From: Enterococcus faecalis_A
Lineage (GTDB): Bacteria; Bacillota; Bacilli; Lactobacillales; Enterococcaceae
NCBI GenBank assembly: GCA_051295955.1
Contig: JBPDWA010000003.1
Coordinates: 62,001 to 126,000, forward strand
DNA: 64,000 nucleotides
Reading direction: 5' to 3'
The notes below the pieces were generated by a model. It was not told the origin of the DNA and did not search any database. It worked only from the letters and a program-made list of their open reading frames with translations. Position 1 is the stretch's first letter; every line of letters begins with the position of its first letter. Positions 34,081 through 41,985 of the stretch are shown in pieces. The translations under genes and the position numbers were made by a program.

Positions 34081-35381
34081 AATATTCAGAAACAATTACG
34101 CGCATCGGTTTAATTATTATGGTGGCGTTGAGTATGTATTTTTCCATGAGTATTTGGTTGAGCTCTTCTCGCAAAGAGCCCAATATTAAAGAGGAAAATC
34201 AACTAGCCAATACGATCAATGAAAATACTGCCACCGATGTTTTTCTACCGCTGAATTTAGCACGTGTAGAAGCTGGCAAAACGTGGATCAACAACAGTGA
34301 AAATCTAATCGGTTCTGTGCAACACGAGCTGAAAAACGCAACTTTTGGTGAATTAAGGGAAGTTGTTCATAGTAATGAAGAACAAACCAATAAAGTTAGT
34401 CAGCTAGAGCAAGGTATTGAATTACTATATGAAGGATCATTTTTAGTGTCGGAGTACCAGTCAATTTATCATCTAGAACTTGATGCATCTGCATTTAGCG
34501 GTGACTCACCAGCTTATTTCACCAAAGTACAATTAGACTTTAAAGAGCAAAAAATTCGTTTTGTAGATGCGCAACGATTTGATGTCTATGAAGCATCTAT
34601 GAAAGTCAATCAAGAACGCCTGCAATCTCTTTTGAATAAAGACGGACTGCAATACAATGAAATGACCTACAACCAAGGAAACGAGTTAAAACAGTATTAT
34701 TTAGCTCAAGACCTGAAAATGAAAAAATATAGCTATATTTTAGCTGCACAGCCGGTGACACGCTTTAGAAATGCCTTTTTTAATAACGTAGATGATTTGC
34801 ATACGAATGAAGAAAGCCAGGATCTTTCTTATACCAGTGGCAAGGAAAGTTTGTTTGCTGATGAAAAAATCGGCAGTATTCGTTTTAAAGGCAGCTTAGC
34901 CAAAGATGATGATGAATCTATCTATGGGAAAAGTTTTGATTTCATCAAACGGTTAGGTACCAATATGGGGAATTTACGATACTTTGATCGGACGAAAGAT
35001 CGGATCAATTATCGAACCTTTATTGAAGGCTTTCCGGTTTTCAGCACTGACTTAAAAGGCCAAGTCAATATTACAATTAAACAACAGGCGGTTAATGAGC
35101 CCAATATAAGGATTGATTCTAGTATTTACACCATTCAAATTCCAATCCCTTCTGAAGAAGACGTGACTTTGGAAAGTACCGATAAATTATTGGCACAACT
35201 GAAAGAAGCCGGAGCAAAAACCGAAAAAATCAAGTCAGCGGTGATCGGTTATACTTGGCAGACAATTGAAGAAGTAAAACAAGTTGTTGACTTGACTCCG
35301 GAGTGGTATGTTCTTTATGGAGATACTTGGTATTCCGCCCAAGACTTACTCCGTAAACTTCCGACGATGGAGGTGGAATAA
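34077..35381 (+). CDS. walH: WalK auxiliary membrane protein WalH (YycH)
   Basis: A 434-residue protein with one N-terminal membrane helix (about 7-27) and a large extracytoplasmic domain of YycH type. In B. subtilis WalH and WalI form a membrane complex that restrains WalK, whereas in S. aureus they activate it. I use ATG 34077, which overlaps the walK stop as ATGA. The frame also offers GTG 34071. It overlaps walI by one base. Confidence 0.92.
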   Translation: MKYSETITRIGLIIMVALSMYFSMSIWLSSSRKEPNIKEENQLANTINENTATDVFLPLNLARVEAGKTWINNSENLIGSVQHELKNATFGELREVVHSNEEQTNKVSQLEQGIELLYEGSFLVSEYQSIYHLELDASAFSGDSPAYFTKVQLDFKEQKIRFVDAQRFDVYEASMKVNQERLQSLLNKDGLQYNEMTYNQGNELKQYYLAQDLKMKKYSYILAAQPVTRFRNAFFNNVDDLHTNEESQDLSYTSGKESLFADEKIGSIRFKGSLAKDDDESIYGKSFDFIKRLGTNMGNLRYFDRTKDRINYRTFIEGFPVFSTDLKGQVNITIKQQAVNEPNIRIDSSIYTIQIPIPSEEDVTLESTDKLLAQLKEAGAKTEKIKSAVIGYTWQTIEEVKQVVDLTPEWYVLYGDTWYSAQDLLRKLPTMEVE

Positions 35382-36232
35382 TGGATTTCAAACGAATCGA
35401 GTGGATCTTTTTCTTAGCTTTTCTAGGCTTAAACATTTTTCTATTTGGCATTTACCGTGAAGGCTTGCAGGAAGAGCATAATGTAGCTTATTCTGATCAA
35501 ACGGAGCCGATTGAAAATCGCTTGGCCAAAGACGATATTACGTATAAAGGCACCTTGTCTGCTGAAAAGCCGGAAGGATATTATCTCAGCGGGGAACAAA
35601 CAGATTTTGCTGCTGCTATCAAAAAAGGGCAGGTGGAGCATAAAAACTTTTACAATTCAGGAACGGATATTACAGATAACACATTAGTTAATTACCCTCA
35701 AAAAAACTATTTTATAGATGAAAAAGATGTTGAAACATCTTTGCGTGCTTTTTTGAGTGAAAAAGACGCTGTGCTTTATGGCAACGAATATCAGTATTTT
35801 CCTGAAATATCTAAACTAAAATCTTCTACTCCGGAGGTTTTTGCTGTACAAACGTATAAAGGAATCCCTTTTTATGACGATACAGCCAAACTGATCATAT
35901 CCGAAGAAAAAGCCGATAACTTATTAAAGATCACCAAGTATACACAAACACATATTGAAAATATCGAAGAACTGCGGGACAAAATGGATCTTTATTCCCA
36001 ACGAGATGCAGTAGATACGTTATACGTCAATAATAAAATTCCTAGCAACTCCAAACTTTCATTTATTAAACTTGCGTATTCCCGCATCTATAAAGTTCGT
36101 GAAAAAAATGTTTACGTCCCTGTCTGGTTTGTGGGAATCATCAACAGTGATTCAAGCCAAATAGAACAGGTCAATGCGGTCAGCAACACTATTATTACAA
36201 ATAACACTGTTCCAAAGGTGGAAAAACATTGA
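35381..36232 (+). CDS. walI: WalK auxiliary membrane protein WalI (YycI)
   Basis: A 283-residue protein with an N-terminal signal-anchor (residues about 6-25: WIFFLAFLGLNIFLFGIY) and a YycI extracytoplasmic domain. It partners WalH in modulating WalK. GGAGGTGG precedes the ATG. Its conserved place in the operon, right after walH, supports the assignment despite weak sequence conservation in this family. Confidence 0.92.
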   Translation: MDFKRIEWIFFLAFLGLNIFLFGIYREGLQEEHNVAYSDQTEPIENRLAKDDITYKGTLSAEKPEGYYLSGEQTDFAAAIKKGQVEHKNFYNSGTDITDNTLVNYPQKNYFIDEKDVETSLRAFLSEKDAVLYGNEYQYFPEISKLKSSTPEVFAVQTYKGIPFYDDTAKLIISEEKADNLLKITKYTQTHIENIEELRDKMDLYSQRDAVDTLYVNNKIPSNSKLSFIKLAYSRIYKVREKNVYVPVWFVGIINSDSSQIEQVNAVSNTIITNNTVPKVEKH

Positions 36233-36285
36233 ACGCGGATGTATAATGAAAAGCGGTAACCACTGGAGAAGGGAAGAGTTGTAAC

Positions 36286-37092
36286 ATGAGTTCAGATTTT
36301 GCGCTAAAAATTAGTGTGCTAGCCAGCGGCAGCACTGGAAATTCCCTTTTTATTGAATCACAACAAAAGAAAATTTTGGTTGATGCTGGTTTAAGCGGCA
36401 AAAAAATCATTTCGCTATTAGCCGAAGTAGGGCAAAAACCTGAAGAGTTAGACGCCATCTTAGTAACCCACGAACATCGTGATCATATTCATGGCGTTGG
36501 CGTTTTAGCTCGGAAATATAAATTAGATGTCTATGCCAACGAAAAAACATGGGAAGCAATGGCGCCTATGATTGGCAAAGTAGATGTCGCGCAAAAACAT
36601 CTTTTTGAGATGGGCAAAGTTTTGACCTTTGGTGACATGGATATTGAAAGTTTCGGTGTTTCTCACGATGCTGCCGCTCCGCAATTTTATCGCTTTTTTA
36701 AAGACAATCGTTCATTTGTAATGCTGACGGATACAGGCTATTGTAGTGACCATCTGCGTGGAACGATTGCTGATGCCGATGCTTATTTAGTTGAAAGCAA
36801 CCATGAAATTGAAATATTACGAGCGGGTCCTTATCCTTGGAGTCTTAAACAGCGAATTTTAGGGGATAAAGGTCACTTATCCAACGATGATGGTGCACGT
36901 GTTATGGCCGATGTTATCGGCGATCGTACCAAACGAATCTATTTGGGGCATTTAAGTAAGGAAAACAATACCAAGCTTCACGCTCGTATGGCGATGGAAA
37001 CCACCTTGAGAGAAAAAGGCTTAGGCGTAAGCGAAACCTTTCAAGTCTTTGATACTGACCCAGATAAAGCGACGGACTTATTTACCCTTTAA
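36286..37092 (+). CDS. walJ: WalJ (YycJ) metallo-beta-lactamase-fold protein
   Basis: A 268-residue MBL-fold hydrolase and the fifth gene of the wal operon. It begins with KISVLASGSTGNSLFIE. The zinc motif is VTHEHRDHIHGVG (about residues 59-71), with further His in SFGVSHDAA and LGHLSKENN. YycJ/VicX is linked to DNA replication, genome stability and cell division in Bacillus and streptococci. It has been shown to have nuclease activity in vitro in some species. No HtrA gene follows within the operon; a terminator at 37166-37214 ends it. Confidence 0.94.
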   Translation: MSSDFALKISVLASGSTGNSLFIESQQKKILVDAGLSGKKIISLLAEVGQKPEELDAILVTHEHRDHIHGVGVLARKYKLDVYANEKTWEAMAPMIGKVDVAQKHLFEMGKVLTFGDMDIESFGVSHDAAAPQFYRFFKDNRSFVMLTDTGYCSDHLRGTIADADAYLVESNHEIEILRAGPYPWSLKQRILGDKGHLSNDDGARVMADVIGDRTKRIYLGHLSKENNTKLHARMAMETTLREKGLGVSETFQVFDTDPDKATDLFTL

Positions 37093-37165
37093 AGTATCTT
37101 TGTCATAAGTCATAATCACTCTGATAGAACTGCTAAATTAATAGAGCATATTTTATGAATTCTTT

Positions 37166-37214
37166 AAGCAGCGAGTAAGGACATTATTTTTGTCTCATCA
37201 CTCGCTGCTTTTTT
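37166..37214 (+). terminator. Terminator of the wal operon
   Basis: AAGCAGCGAGT (37166-37176) pairs with ACTCGCTGCTT (37200-37210), followed by T's. Confidence 0.85.
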
Positions 37215-37230
37215 ATAAAATATAGTAAAG

Positions 37231-37254
37231 TATTGTAAGATATTCATTACAATA
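37231..37254. promoter_or_regulatory. Perfect 8-8-8 inverted repeat, candidate operator
   Basis: TATTGTAA (37231-37238), 8-base spacer, TTACAATA (37247-37254). It lies two bases upstream of the -35 of the permease promoter. It does not match the Zur, Fur, PerR, AdcR or CopY boxes that I know. Confidence 0.5.
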
Positions 37255-37256
37255 AC

Positions 37257-37285
37257 TTGTTTTTATTAAAGAGTTGCAGTATAGT
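37257..37285 (+). promoter_or_regulatory. Promoter for the permease/TIGR03943 pair
   Basis: TTGTTT (37257-37262), 17-base spacer, TATAGT (37280-37285). Confidence 0.65.
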
Positions 37286-37351
37286 TAATTAGATTTTACC
37301 ATGGGCTTTGTAAAAGCTGTTGGTTGTTAGTGGTTAATGAGGAGGAAGAGT

Positions 37352-38272
37352 ATGTTTCAATTTTTACCTCACTCTGTTTTGCAGATGAGTACCATTTTTT
37401 TATCAATTATTATTGAAGCGTTGCCGTTTGTGCTGTTAGGGTGCATTATTTCTGGCGCGTTACATGTTTTTTTAACGCCGGAGCGTGTCAAAAGATTCTT
37501 ACCGAAAAACAAATTTCTTTCTATTTGTGTCGGGAGTTTGATCGGTTTTTTCTTTCCATCTTGTGAATGCGGCATTGTTCCGATTGTTCACCAATTTGTA
37601 AAAAAAGATGTTCCGACCCATACGGCATTTGCTTTTATGTTAACAGCACCAATTATCAATCCAGTGGTTTTATTTTCAACGTATATTGCCTTCAGCAATT
37701 CTATGAAATTTGTTGTTTGGCGAGTCGTTGGTAGTTTGTCAGTAGCTTTAGTGGTGGGCCTATGGCTGGCTTATTTTCATCCTAAATCGATTTTAAAGCC
37801 CACTGCCTCAGAACTGGCAACTACTTGCAGTTGCCACATCCATGGAGCTCAGGAACATCAGCATCACCAGCAGTCTTTTTGGAAAAATTGCTGGTCCGTG
37901 TTAACGCATAGCATTGATGAATTTTTTGACACTGGACGTTATTTAATTTTCGGTTCACTACTGGCCGCCTTGATGCAAACGTATTTGCCAACTGGCGCCA
38001 TCATGCAGTTAGGACACACGAAGTTATTGGCCATTATCGTTTTATTGATCATTGCAGCTACTTTATCTCTGTGTTCAGAAGCTGATGCTTTTATCGGGTC
38101 TTCGTTGTTGAGCTTGTTTGGTACTGGCCCCATCATTGGTTTCTTAGTGTTTGGACCGATGGTAGACATCAAAAACTTATTAATGATGAATCGTTATTTT
38201 AAAGGGAAATTCATCGTGAAATTTGTAGCTTTAGTCGCTGTGGTGGTTACTATCTATGCATACATTGTCTAG
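37352..38272 (+). CDS. DUF318 (YraQ/YcgR-type) permease
   Basis: A 306-residue membrane protein with about eight hydrophobic segments. FPSCECGIVP (about residues 67-76) and AFMLTAPIINPVVLFST are the family motifs. A His/Cys-rich loop (CSCHIHGAQEHQHHQQ) sits in the central cytoplasmic region and suggests metal contact. ATG 37352 is six bases after AGGAGG, so I reject the earlier ATG 37337, which overlaps the ribosome site. It pairs with the TIGR03943 gene, as B. subtilis ycgR does with ycgQ. The substrate, possibly a metal ion, is unproven. Confidence 0.88.
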   Translation: MFQFLPHSVLQMSTIFLSIIIEALPFVLLGCIISGALHVFLTPERVKRFLPKNKFLSICVGSLIGFFFPSCECGIVPIVHQFVKKDVPTHTAFAFMLTAPIINPVVLFSTYIAFSNSMKFVVWRVVGSLSVALVVGLWLAYFHPKSILKPTASELATTCSCHIHGAQEHQHHQQSFWKNCWSVLTHSIDEFFDTGRYLIFGSLLAALMQTYLPTGAIMQLGHTKLLAIIVLLIIAATLSLCSEADAFIGSSLLSLFGTGPIIGFLVFGPMVDIKNLLMMNRYFKGKFIVKFVALVAVVVTIYAYIV

Positions 38273-38284
38273 AGGAGGGATTTG

Positions 38285-39142
38285 ATGATTCGTTTTATCA
38301 TTTTGATTGGGTATATGGGCTTAATGATGTATTTACAAGTGTCAGGCGAATTGAATCAGTATATTAACGTTCACTATAATTATCTAGCAGTTTTATCGAT
38401 GATTTTAGCTTTTGTGTTGGCAATGGCTCAGTTATTTTTGTGGAATAAAGCTGCTGTTCCTAATGAAGCGACAGATGTGTCTATTCATCCCTTTGCTCAT
38501 GAGGAACACGAACACGGGTTAACGAAATGGTATCAAAAAGGATTGGCTTATCTCCTATTGGCTTTGCCATTAGTAGTTGGTCTTTTATTTCCAACCGTCA
38601 GTCTGGATACTTCCATTGTAGAAGCCAAGGGCTTTAACTTTCCGATTAGTAAAGAGTCAGTTGGCGATCCAGACATTCAAACCCAATATTTAAAACCGGA
38701 TACGAGTATATATTACGATAAAACTGATTACAATAAGCAAATGGAAAAAGCTTTGCAGCGTTATGATGGTAAGCAAACGATTAAAATTACTGATGAGAAT
38801 TTCTTGGAAATTATGGAATTAATTTATAATTATCCTAGTGAGTTTGACGGCAAGACGATTTCCTATACAGGATTTGTGTATAATGCCAAACAAGCAGCGA
38901 CAGCAGATCAATTTGTTTTTCGTTTTGGGATTATCCATTGTGTTGCTGATTCCGGAGTGTTCGGATTGTTGACACACTTACCGGCTAAAGAACAGTATGC
39001 CAATAATGATTGGGTAACAGTGACTGGCACACTTCAAACAGATTATTATGCACCATTTAAGCGCACGATTCCTGCTTTACTTGTTAAGCATGTGACTAGT
39101 GTCAGCGCACCTAAAAACCAATATGTTTATCACTCTTTTTAA
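38285..39142 (+). CDS. TIGR03943 family membrane-anchored protein (YcgQ-like)
   Basis: A 285-residue protein with membrane segments near residues 3-20, 35-55 and 85-105, a histidine-rich loop (HPFAHEEHEHGLTKW) and an extracytoplasmic OB-like domain (SYTGFVYN, IIHCVADSGVFGLL, WVTVTGTLQTDYY). It is the regular partner of DUF318 permeases. The His-rich loop again hints at metal handling. ATG 38285 is six bases after AGGAGG; TTG 38282 is less likely. Confidence 0.88.
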   Translation: MIRFIILIGYMGLMMYLQVSGELNQYINVHYNYLAVLSMILAFVLAMAQLFLWNKAAVPNEATDVSIHPFAHEEHEHGLTKWYQKGLAYLLLALPLVVGLLFPTVSLDTSIVEAKGFNFPISKESVGDPDIQTQYLKPDTSIYYDKTDYNKQMEKALQRYDGKQTIKITDENFLEIMELIYNYPSEFDGKTISYTGFVYNAKQAATADQFVFRFGIIHCVADSGVFGLLTHLPAKEQYANNDWVTVTGTLQTDYYAPFKRTIPALLVKHVTSVSAPKNQYVYHSF

Positions 39143-39396
39143 GGTTTACTATTAAGAGGATCCGCTGATGTTTATAAAGCATAGGGCCGATTGATCTTTT
39201 ACACGGCGATATACCACTATATTTGACCGATTGTATAAAGCGATAATTAAAGCAATAATGGCATAATATTGGTTGGATTTATTAATAAAAGAATAAGAAA
39301 TGAAAAAAAAGCAATATTATACAAAATTTTGTTTGTAGTTTTGAATAGTTTTTAGTAGAATGAATATGTATAACTGATGAAATGAGGTGTAGATAA
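39143..39396. other. Intergenic region before ireB
   Basis: No gene seen. It is AT-rich in its second half, with TAGAAT at 39355-39360 as a possible -10 for ireB and a weak -35. Confidence 0.3.
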
Positions 39397-39666
39397 ATGG
39401 GTTTTACAGACGAAACGGTGCGTTTTGATTTTGACGACAATCGGAAAAAGGAAGTAAGTGAGACGCTAGCAATTGTTTATCGAGCATTAGAAGAAAAAGG
39501 GTACAATCCTATCAATCAAATAGTAGGTTATTTACTTTCTGGAGACCCGGCCTACATTCCTCGTTACCAAGACGCTCGAAATTTAATACGCAGACATGAA
39601 CGTGATGAGATCATGGAAGAGTTGGTCAAATATTATTTAGCTGATCAAGGAATTGCGTTTAAATGA
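39397..39666 (+). CDS. ireB: IreB (DUF965) regulatory phosphoprotein
   Basis: An 89-residue helical protein beginning MGFTDETVRFDFDDN. In Enterococcus faecalis IreB is a negative regulator of cephalosporin resistance and is phosphorylated by the Ser/Thr kinase IreK on conserved N-terminal threonines. Two such threonines, T4 and T7, are present here. AGGTGT lies before the ATG. It overlaps ruvX by four bases, the conserved arrangement across Firmicutes (yrzL-yrrK-yrzB). Confidence 0.96.
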   Translation: MGFTDETVRFDFDDNRKKEVSETLAIVYRALEEKGYNPINQIVGYLLSGDPAYIPRYQDARNLIRRHERDEIMEELVKYYLADQGIAFK

Positions 39667-40085
39667 GAATCATGGGACTAGATGTTGGCTCTAAAACGGT
39701 GGGAATTGCTGTCAGTGATCCATTGGGTTGGACCGCCCAAGGGGTGGAGATAATCGCAATTGACGAAGCACAGGCAGAGTTTGGCTTTGAACGTCTGGCA
39801 GAACTGGTCGCAATGTATGAAGTCACTCAGTTTATTGTTGGTTTACCGAAAAACATGAACAATACTATTGGACCGCGAGCGCAAGCGTCACTGGCCTATG
39901 GCGAAAAAATTCAAGAATTGTTCCATTTGCCGGTTAGTTATCAAGACGAACGTCTGACAACAGTGCAAGCAGAACGTTTTTTGGTGGAAGAAGCCAACAC
40001 ATCCAGAGCAAAACGTAAGAAAGTAATTGATAAACTGGCGGCTGTAATGATCTTACAGAATTATTTGGATCAGCAAGCTCGGTAA
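39663..40085 (+). CDS. ruvX: RNase H-fold Holliday junction resolvase-like protein YqgF/RuvX
   Basis: A 140-residue RNase H-fold protein. MGLDVGSKTVGIAVSD carries the first catalytic Asp, and YQDERLTTVQAE and DKLAAVMILQNYLD supply the others. YqgF is implicated in 16S rRNA processing and recombination. The ATG overlaps the ireB stop (ATGA). It is cotranscribed with ireB and DUF1292. Confidence 0.94.
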   Translation: MRIMGLDVGSKTVGIAVSDPLGWTAQGVEIIAIDEAQAEFGFERLAELVAMYEVTQFIVGLPKNMNNTIGPRAQASLAYGEKIQELFHLPVSYQDERLTTVQAERFLVEEANTSRAKRKKVIDKLAAVMILQNYLDQQAR

Positions 40086-40133
40086 GCGTCAGTTATTGAC
40101 TGTTTACAATATATATTAAAGGAGAACGAGAAG

Positions 40134-40436
40134 ATGACTGAACATACACATGATCATGATCACGAAGAACATGAACATATTACGTTGATCGATGATCAAG
40201 GCAATGAAACATTGTACGAAATTTTGTTGACCATAGATGGGCAAGAGGAATTTGGAAGAAACTATGTTTTATTATATCCGGCTGGTGTTTCAGAAGATGA
40301 AGATGTCGAGCTACAAGCTTATGCTTACGTCGAAAATGAAACAGGAACCGAAGGCGATTTACAACAAATCGAAACAGATGCTGAGTGGGATATGATTGAA
40401 GAAGTTTTCAATACTTTCATGGCAGAAGAAGAATAG
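40134..40436 (+). CDS. DUF1292 family protein (YrzB-like)
   Basis: A 100-residue acidic protein with a His/Asp-rich N-terminal tail (MTEHTHDHDHEEHEH) that could bind metal, then the DUF1292 core (ITLIDDQGNETLYEILLTI, VLLYPAG) and an acidic C terminus. The function is unknown. It is the third gene of the conserved ireB-ruvX-DUF1292 cluster. AAAGGAG precedes the ATG. Confidence 0.93.
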   Translation: MTEHTHDHDHEEHEHITLIDDQGNETLYEILLTIDGQEEFGRNYVLLYPAGVSEDEDVELQAYAYVENETGTEGDLQQIETDAEWDMIEEVFNTFMAEEE

Positions 40437-40443
40437 TTTGCTA

Positions 40444-40467
40444 GCTACTTCTCGCAAGGGAAGTAGC
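40444..40467 (+). terminator. Stem-loop after DUF1292
   Basis: GCTACTTC (40444-40451) pairs with GAAGTAGC (40460-40467). There is no strong T-tract, so termination may be partial. Confidence 0.45.
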
Positions 40468-40626
40468 CTCTCATTGCATTAGATTATTACCATCGTTTTT
40501 AATCCGTAATAAACAAGAGAGCCAGTTTTTTACAGATCGCTAGAGCTACAATTATAAGTTAGTTTTATTATTTATATCGAAATAAATGAAAAAAAGTCTT
40601 TTTACTAGACAAAAAGTGTGGTACAG

Positions 40627-40661
40627 TATAATATATAGTTATTTATAATTCACGCTATAAT
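40627..40661 (+). promoter_or_regulatory. Two plus-strand TATAAT boxes facing the peptide gene
   Basis: TATAAT occurs at 40627-40632 (with TAGACA 15 bases upstream) and at 40656-40661. A transcript from here would run antisense through the small peptide gene towards the regulator. The -35 elements are poor. Confidence 0.3.
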
Positions 40662-40701
40662 ATGCTAGAAATATTTAAATACTTAATAAGTAATAGAGGG
40701 T

Positions 40702-40737
40702 GGAAAAAACCTCTCTGCTTTAAAAAGCAAAGAGGTT
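40702..40737 (-). terminator. Terminator of the small peptide gene
   Basis: On the minus strand AACCTCTTTGCTT pairs with AAGCAGAGAGGTT (one G-U pair), followed by TTTT. It sits about 20 bases after the peptide stop codon and gives the peptide gene a dedicated transcript of about 140 bases. Confidence 0.85.
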
Positions 40738-40756
40738 ACGCGAATAACTCAGTGAA

Positions 40757-40819
40757 TTATTGATGTGGAACATCACCGCGAGGCATTACTCCGTTAATCA
40801 ATGATAGTAATTCTAGCAT
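40757..40819 (-). CDS. 20-residue candidate signalling peptide, divergent from HTH-TPR regulator
   Basis: A short gene encoding MLELLSLINGVMPRGDVPHQ. A strong ribosome site (GGGAGGTGA) lies nine bases before the ATG, a TATAAT -10 is at 40856-40851, and a terminator follows the stop. The N-terminal half is hydrophobic (LELLSLINGVM) and the C-terminal half (PRGDVPHQ) is polar, like a precursor whose C terminus is the active peptide. There is no classical signal peptide, and the basic N terminus seen in streptococcal Shp peptides is missing. Its position opposite a PlcR/Rgg-like gene suggests it is that regulator's cognate ligand precursor. A leader-peptide role or a small membrane-active peptide is the alternative. 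I do not recognise the peptide. Confidence 0.72.
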   Translation of the reverse strand: MLELLSLINGVMPRGDVPHQ

Positions 40820-40852
40820 AGTTATTCACCTCCCTTTGGTTGATAAGTCTAT

Positions 40853-40881
40853 TATACCATTATTAAGTTTGTAATGGTATA
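40853..40881. promoter_or_regulatory. Perfect 10-9-10 palindrome with overlapping divergent promoters
   Basis: TATACCATTA (40853-40862), 9-base spacer, TAATGGTATA (40872-40881). Each arm supplies promoter elements in both directions. The minus-strand promoter has -35 TACCAT (40879-40874) and -10 TATAAT (40856-40851). The plus-strand promoter has -35 TACCAT (40855-40860) and -10 TATAGA (40878-40883). Both spacers are 17 bases. A protein bound here would cover both core promoters at once. It is the obvious operator for the adjacent regulator. Confidence 0.75.
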
Positions 40882-40912
40882 GAAAATATATTAAAAGATA
40901 GGAGAAATTTAA

Positions 40913-41758
40913 GTGAGAGTAGCAGGAGAGAAAATTAAAGCAGCAAGAAAGAAAAAGAAATTGTCTCAAGCAGAGCTAGCTAAAGGGATTTGTACGCAAG
41001 CAACCATCAGTAATATTGAAAATAAAAACGTTTGTGATAGTTTAGATATCTTTTCATCTGTCTGTTTACGTTTAGATTTACAAGTAGAAGAATGTATTGA
41101 AGGATCAAATGAAAAGAAACTCGAAAGTCTTTTAAATAAAGTAGAAAACTTGTGCTTCTATTTCAAACATGACGAAGCGTATGACTTATTAAAAGATTAT
41201 CCTGATGAAGTTGAAAGCTCTAACCGAATCCTTGAAACAAAATTTTTCTACTATAAAGGAGTTACCAGCCTTTTAGGTAAAAAGAATACCAACGAAGCGC
41301 TATTTTATTTACACCGTGGTTCAGAAATCAGTCGTGATGTGAATATTTATAATATTTTAAGCATGAATACAATTGGTATTTTGTACGAATTAGAAGATGA
41401 TATTGAAAAAGCAAAAGTTTACTATGATAAATCTTTACAATTATTAGATGAATTTAAACAAGATTATCCATTAGAACAATGCCGTATTTACTACAATACA
41501 GCTAAATTCTATTCTTTAATTAAAGATTACGCTAAAAGTATTGAACTAAGTGAAAAAGGTATCGACATCAACCGTCGGCACAATACTATCTACTCTCTTG
41601 ATTGCTTGTTATATGAAAAAGCATACAATAAGCATATGTTAGGTGAAGATGCCACAGAAGATTATCGGATCGCTTACTACTTTACTCGCTTCTTTGAAAA
41701 TTCAAAAATCTTGTCATACATCGAAAAGAATATGAAAGATTTCGGTATTTCATTTTAA
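40913..41758 (+). CDS. HTH-TPR transcriptional regulator (PlcR/Rgg/PrgX-like, RRNPP type)
   Basis: A 281-residue cytoplasmic regulator. Residues 1-62 form an XRE/Cro-type helix-turn-helix (IKAARKKKKLSQAELAKGI, then TQATISNIENKN). Residues about 68-281 are a run of TPR-like helical pairs (AYDLLKDYPDE, KFFYYKGVTSLLG, AKVYYDKSLQLLDEF, CRIYYNTAKFYSLIKDYAK, LLYEKAYNKHMLG). Length and architecture match peptide-responsive regulators such as PlcR (285 residues). The start is GTG at 40913, seven bases after AGGAGA. It is divergent from the 20-residue peptide gene across a palindrome, which supports peptide control. Its targets beyond this locus are unknown. Confidence 0.88.
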   Translation: MRVAGEKIKAARKKKKLSQAELAKGICTQATISNIENKNVCDSLDIFSSVCLRLDLQVEECIEGSNEKKLESLLNKVENLCFYFKHDEAYDLLKDYPDEVESSNRILETKFFYYKGVTSLLGKKNTNEALFYLHRGSEISRDVNIYNILSMNTIGILYELEDDIEKAKVYYDKSLQLLDEFKQDYPLEQCRIYYNTAKFYSLIKDYAKSIELSEKGIDINRRHNTIYSLDCLLYEKAYNKHMLGEDATEDYRIAYYFTRFFENSKILSYIEKNMKDFGISF

Positions 41759-41773
41759 TTAGTTTTAAAAATA

Positions 41774-41823
41774 AAAAAGAGCTTATGCTAACGTTAATGG
41801 ACGGTAGCATAAGCTCTTTTTTT
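41774..41823. terminator. Strong bidirectional terminator between regulator and rnhC
   Basis: AAAAAGAGCTTATGCTA (41774-41790) pairs with TAGCATAAGCTCTTTTT (41805-41821), with T-tracts on both strands. Confidence 0.93.
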
Positions 41824-41985
41824 AATTTCCAGAAATAGAAAAAGCCGCGACTGAAGAAAAATGGCCTAAAAATAACTATTGAGCGACCATTCAATGATCG
41901 TTTTCTAATTGTTTATGCAACATTACTCATTGGTCAATTTGTATAATTATGATGCTTTTAAATGAACCGACCTGGTAAAAAAACC

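Noticed and set aside
37231..37254. Zur or Fur/PerR box before the permease
   Set aside because: The dyad TATTGTAA-N8-TTACAATA differs from the known 7-1-7 Zur/Fur/PerR patterns in both sequence and spacing.
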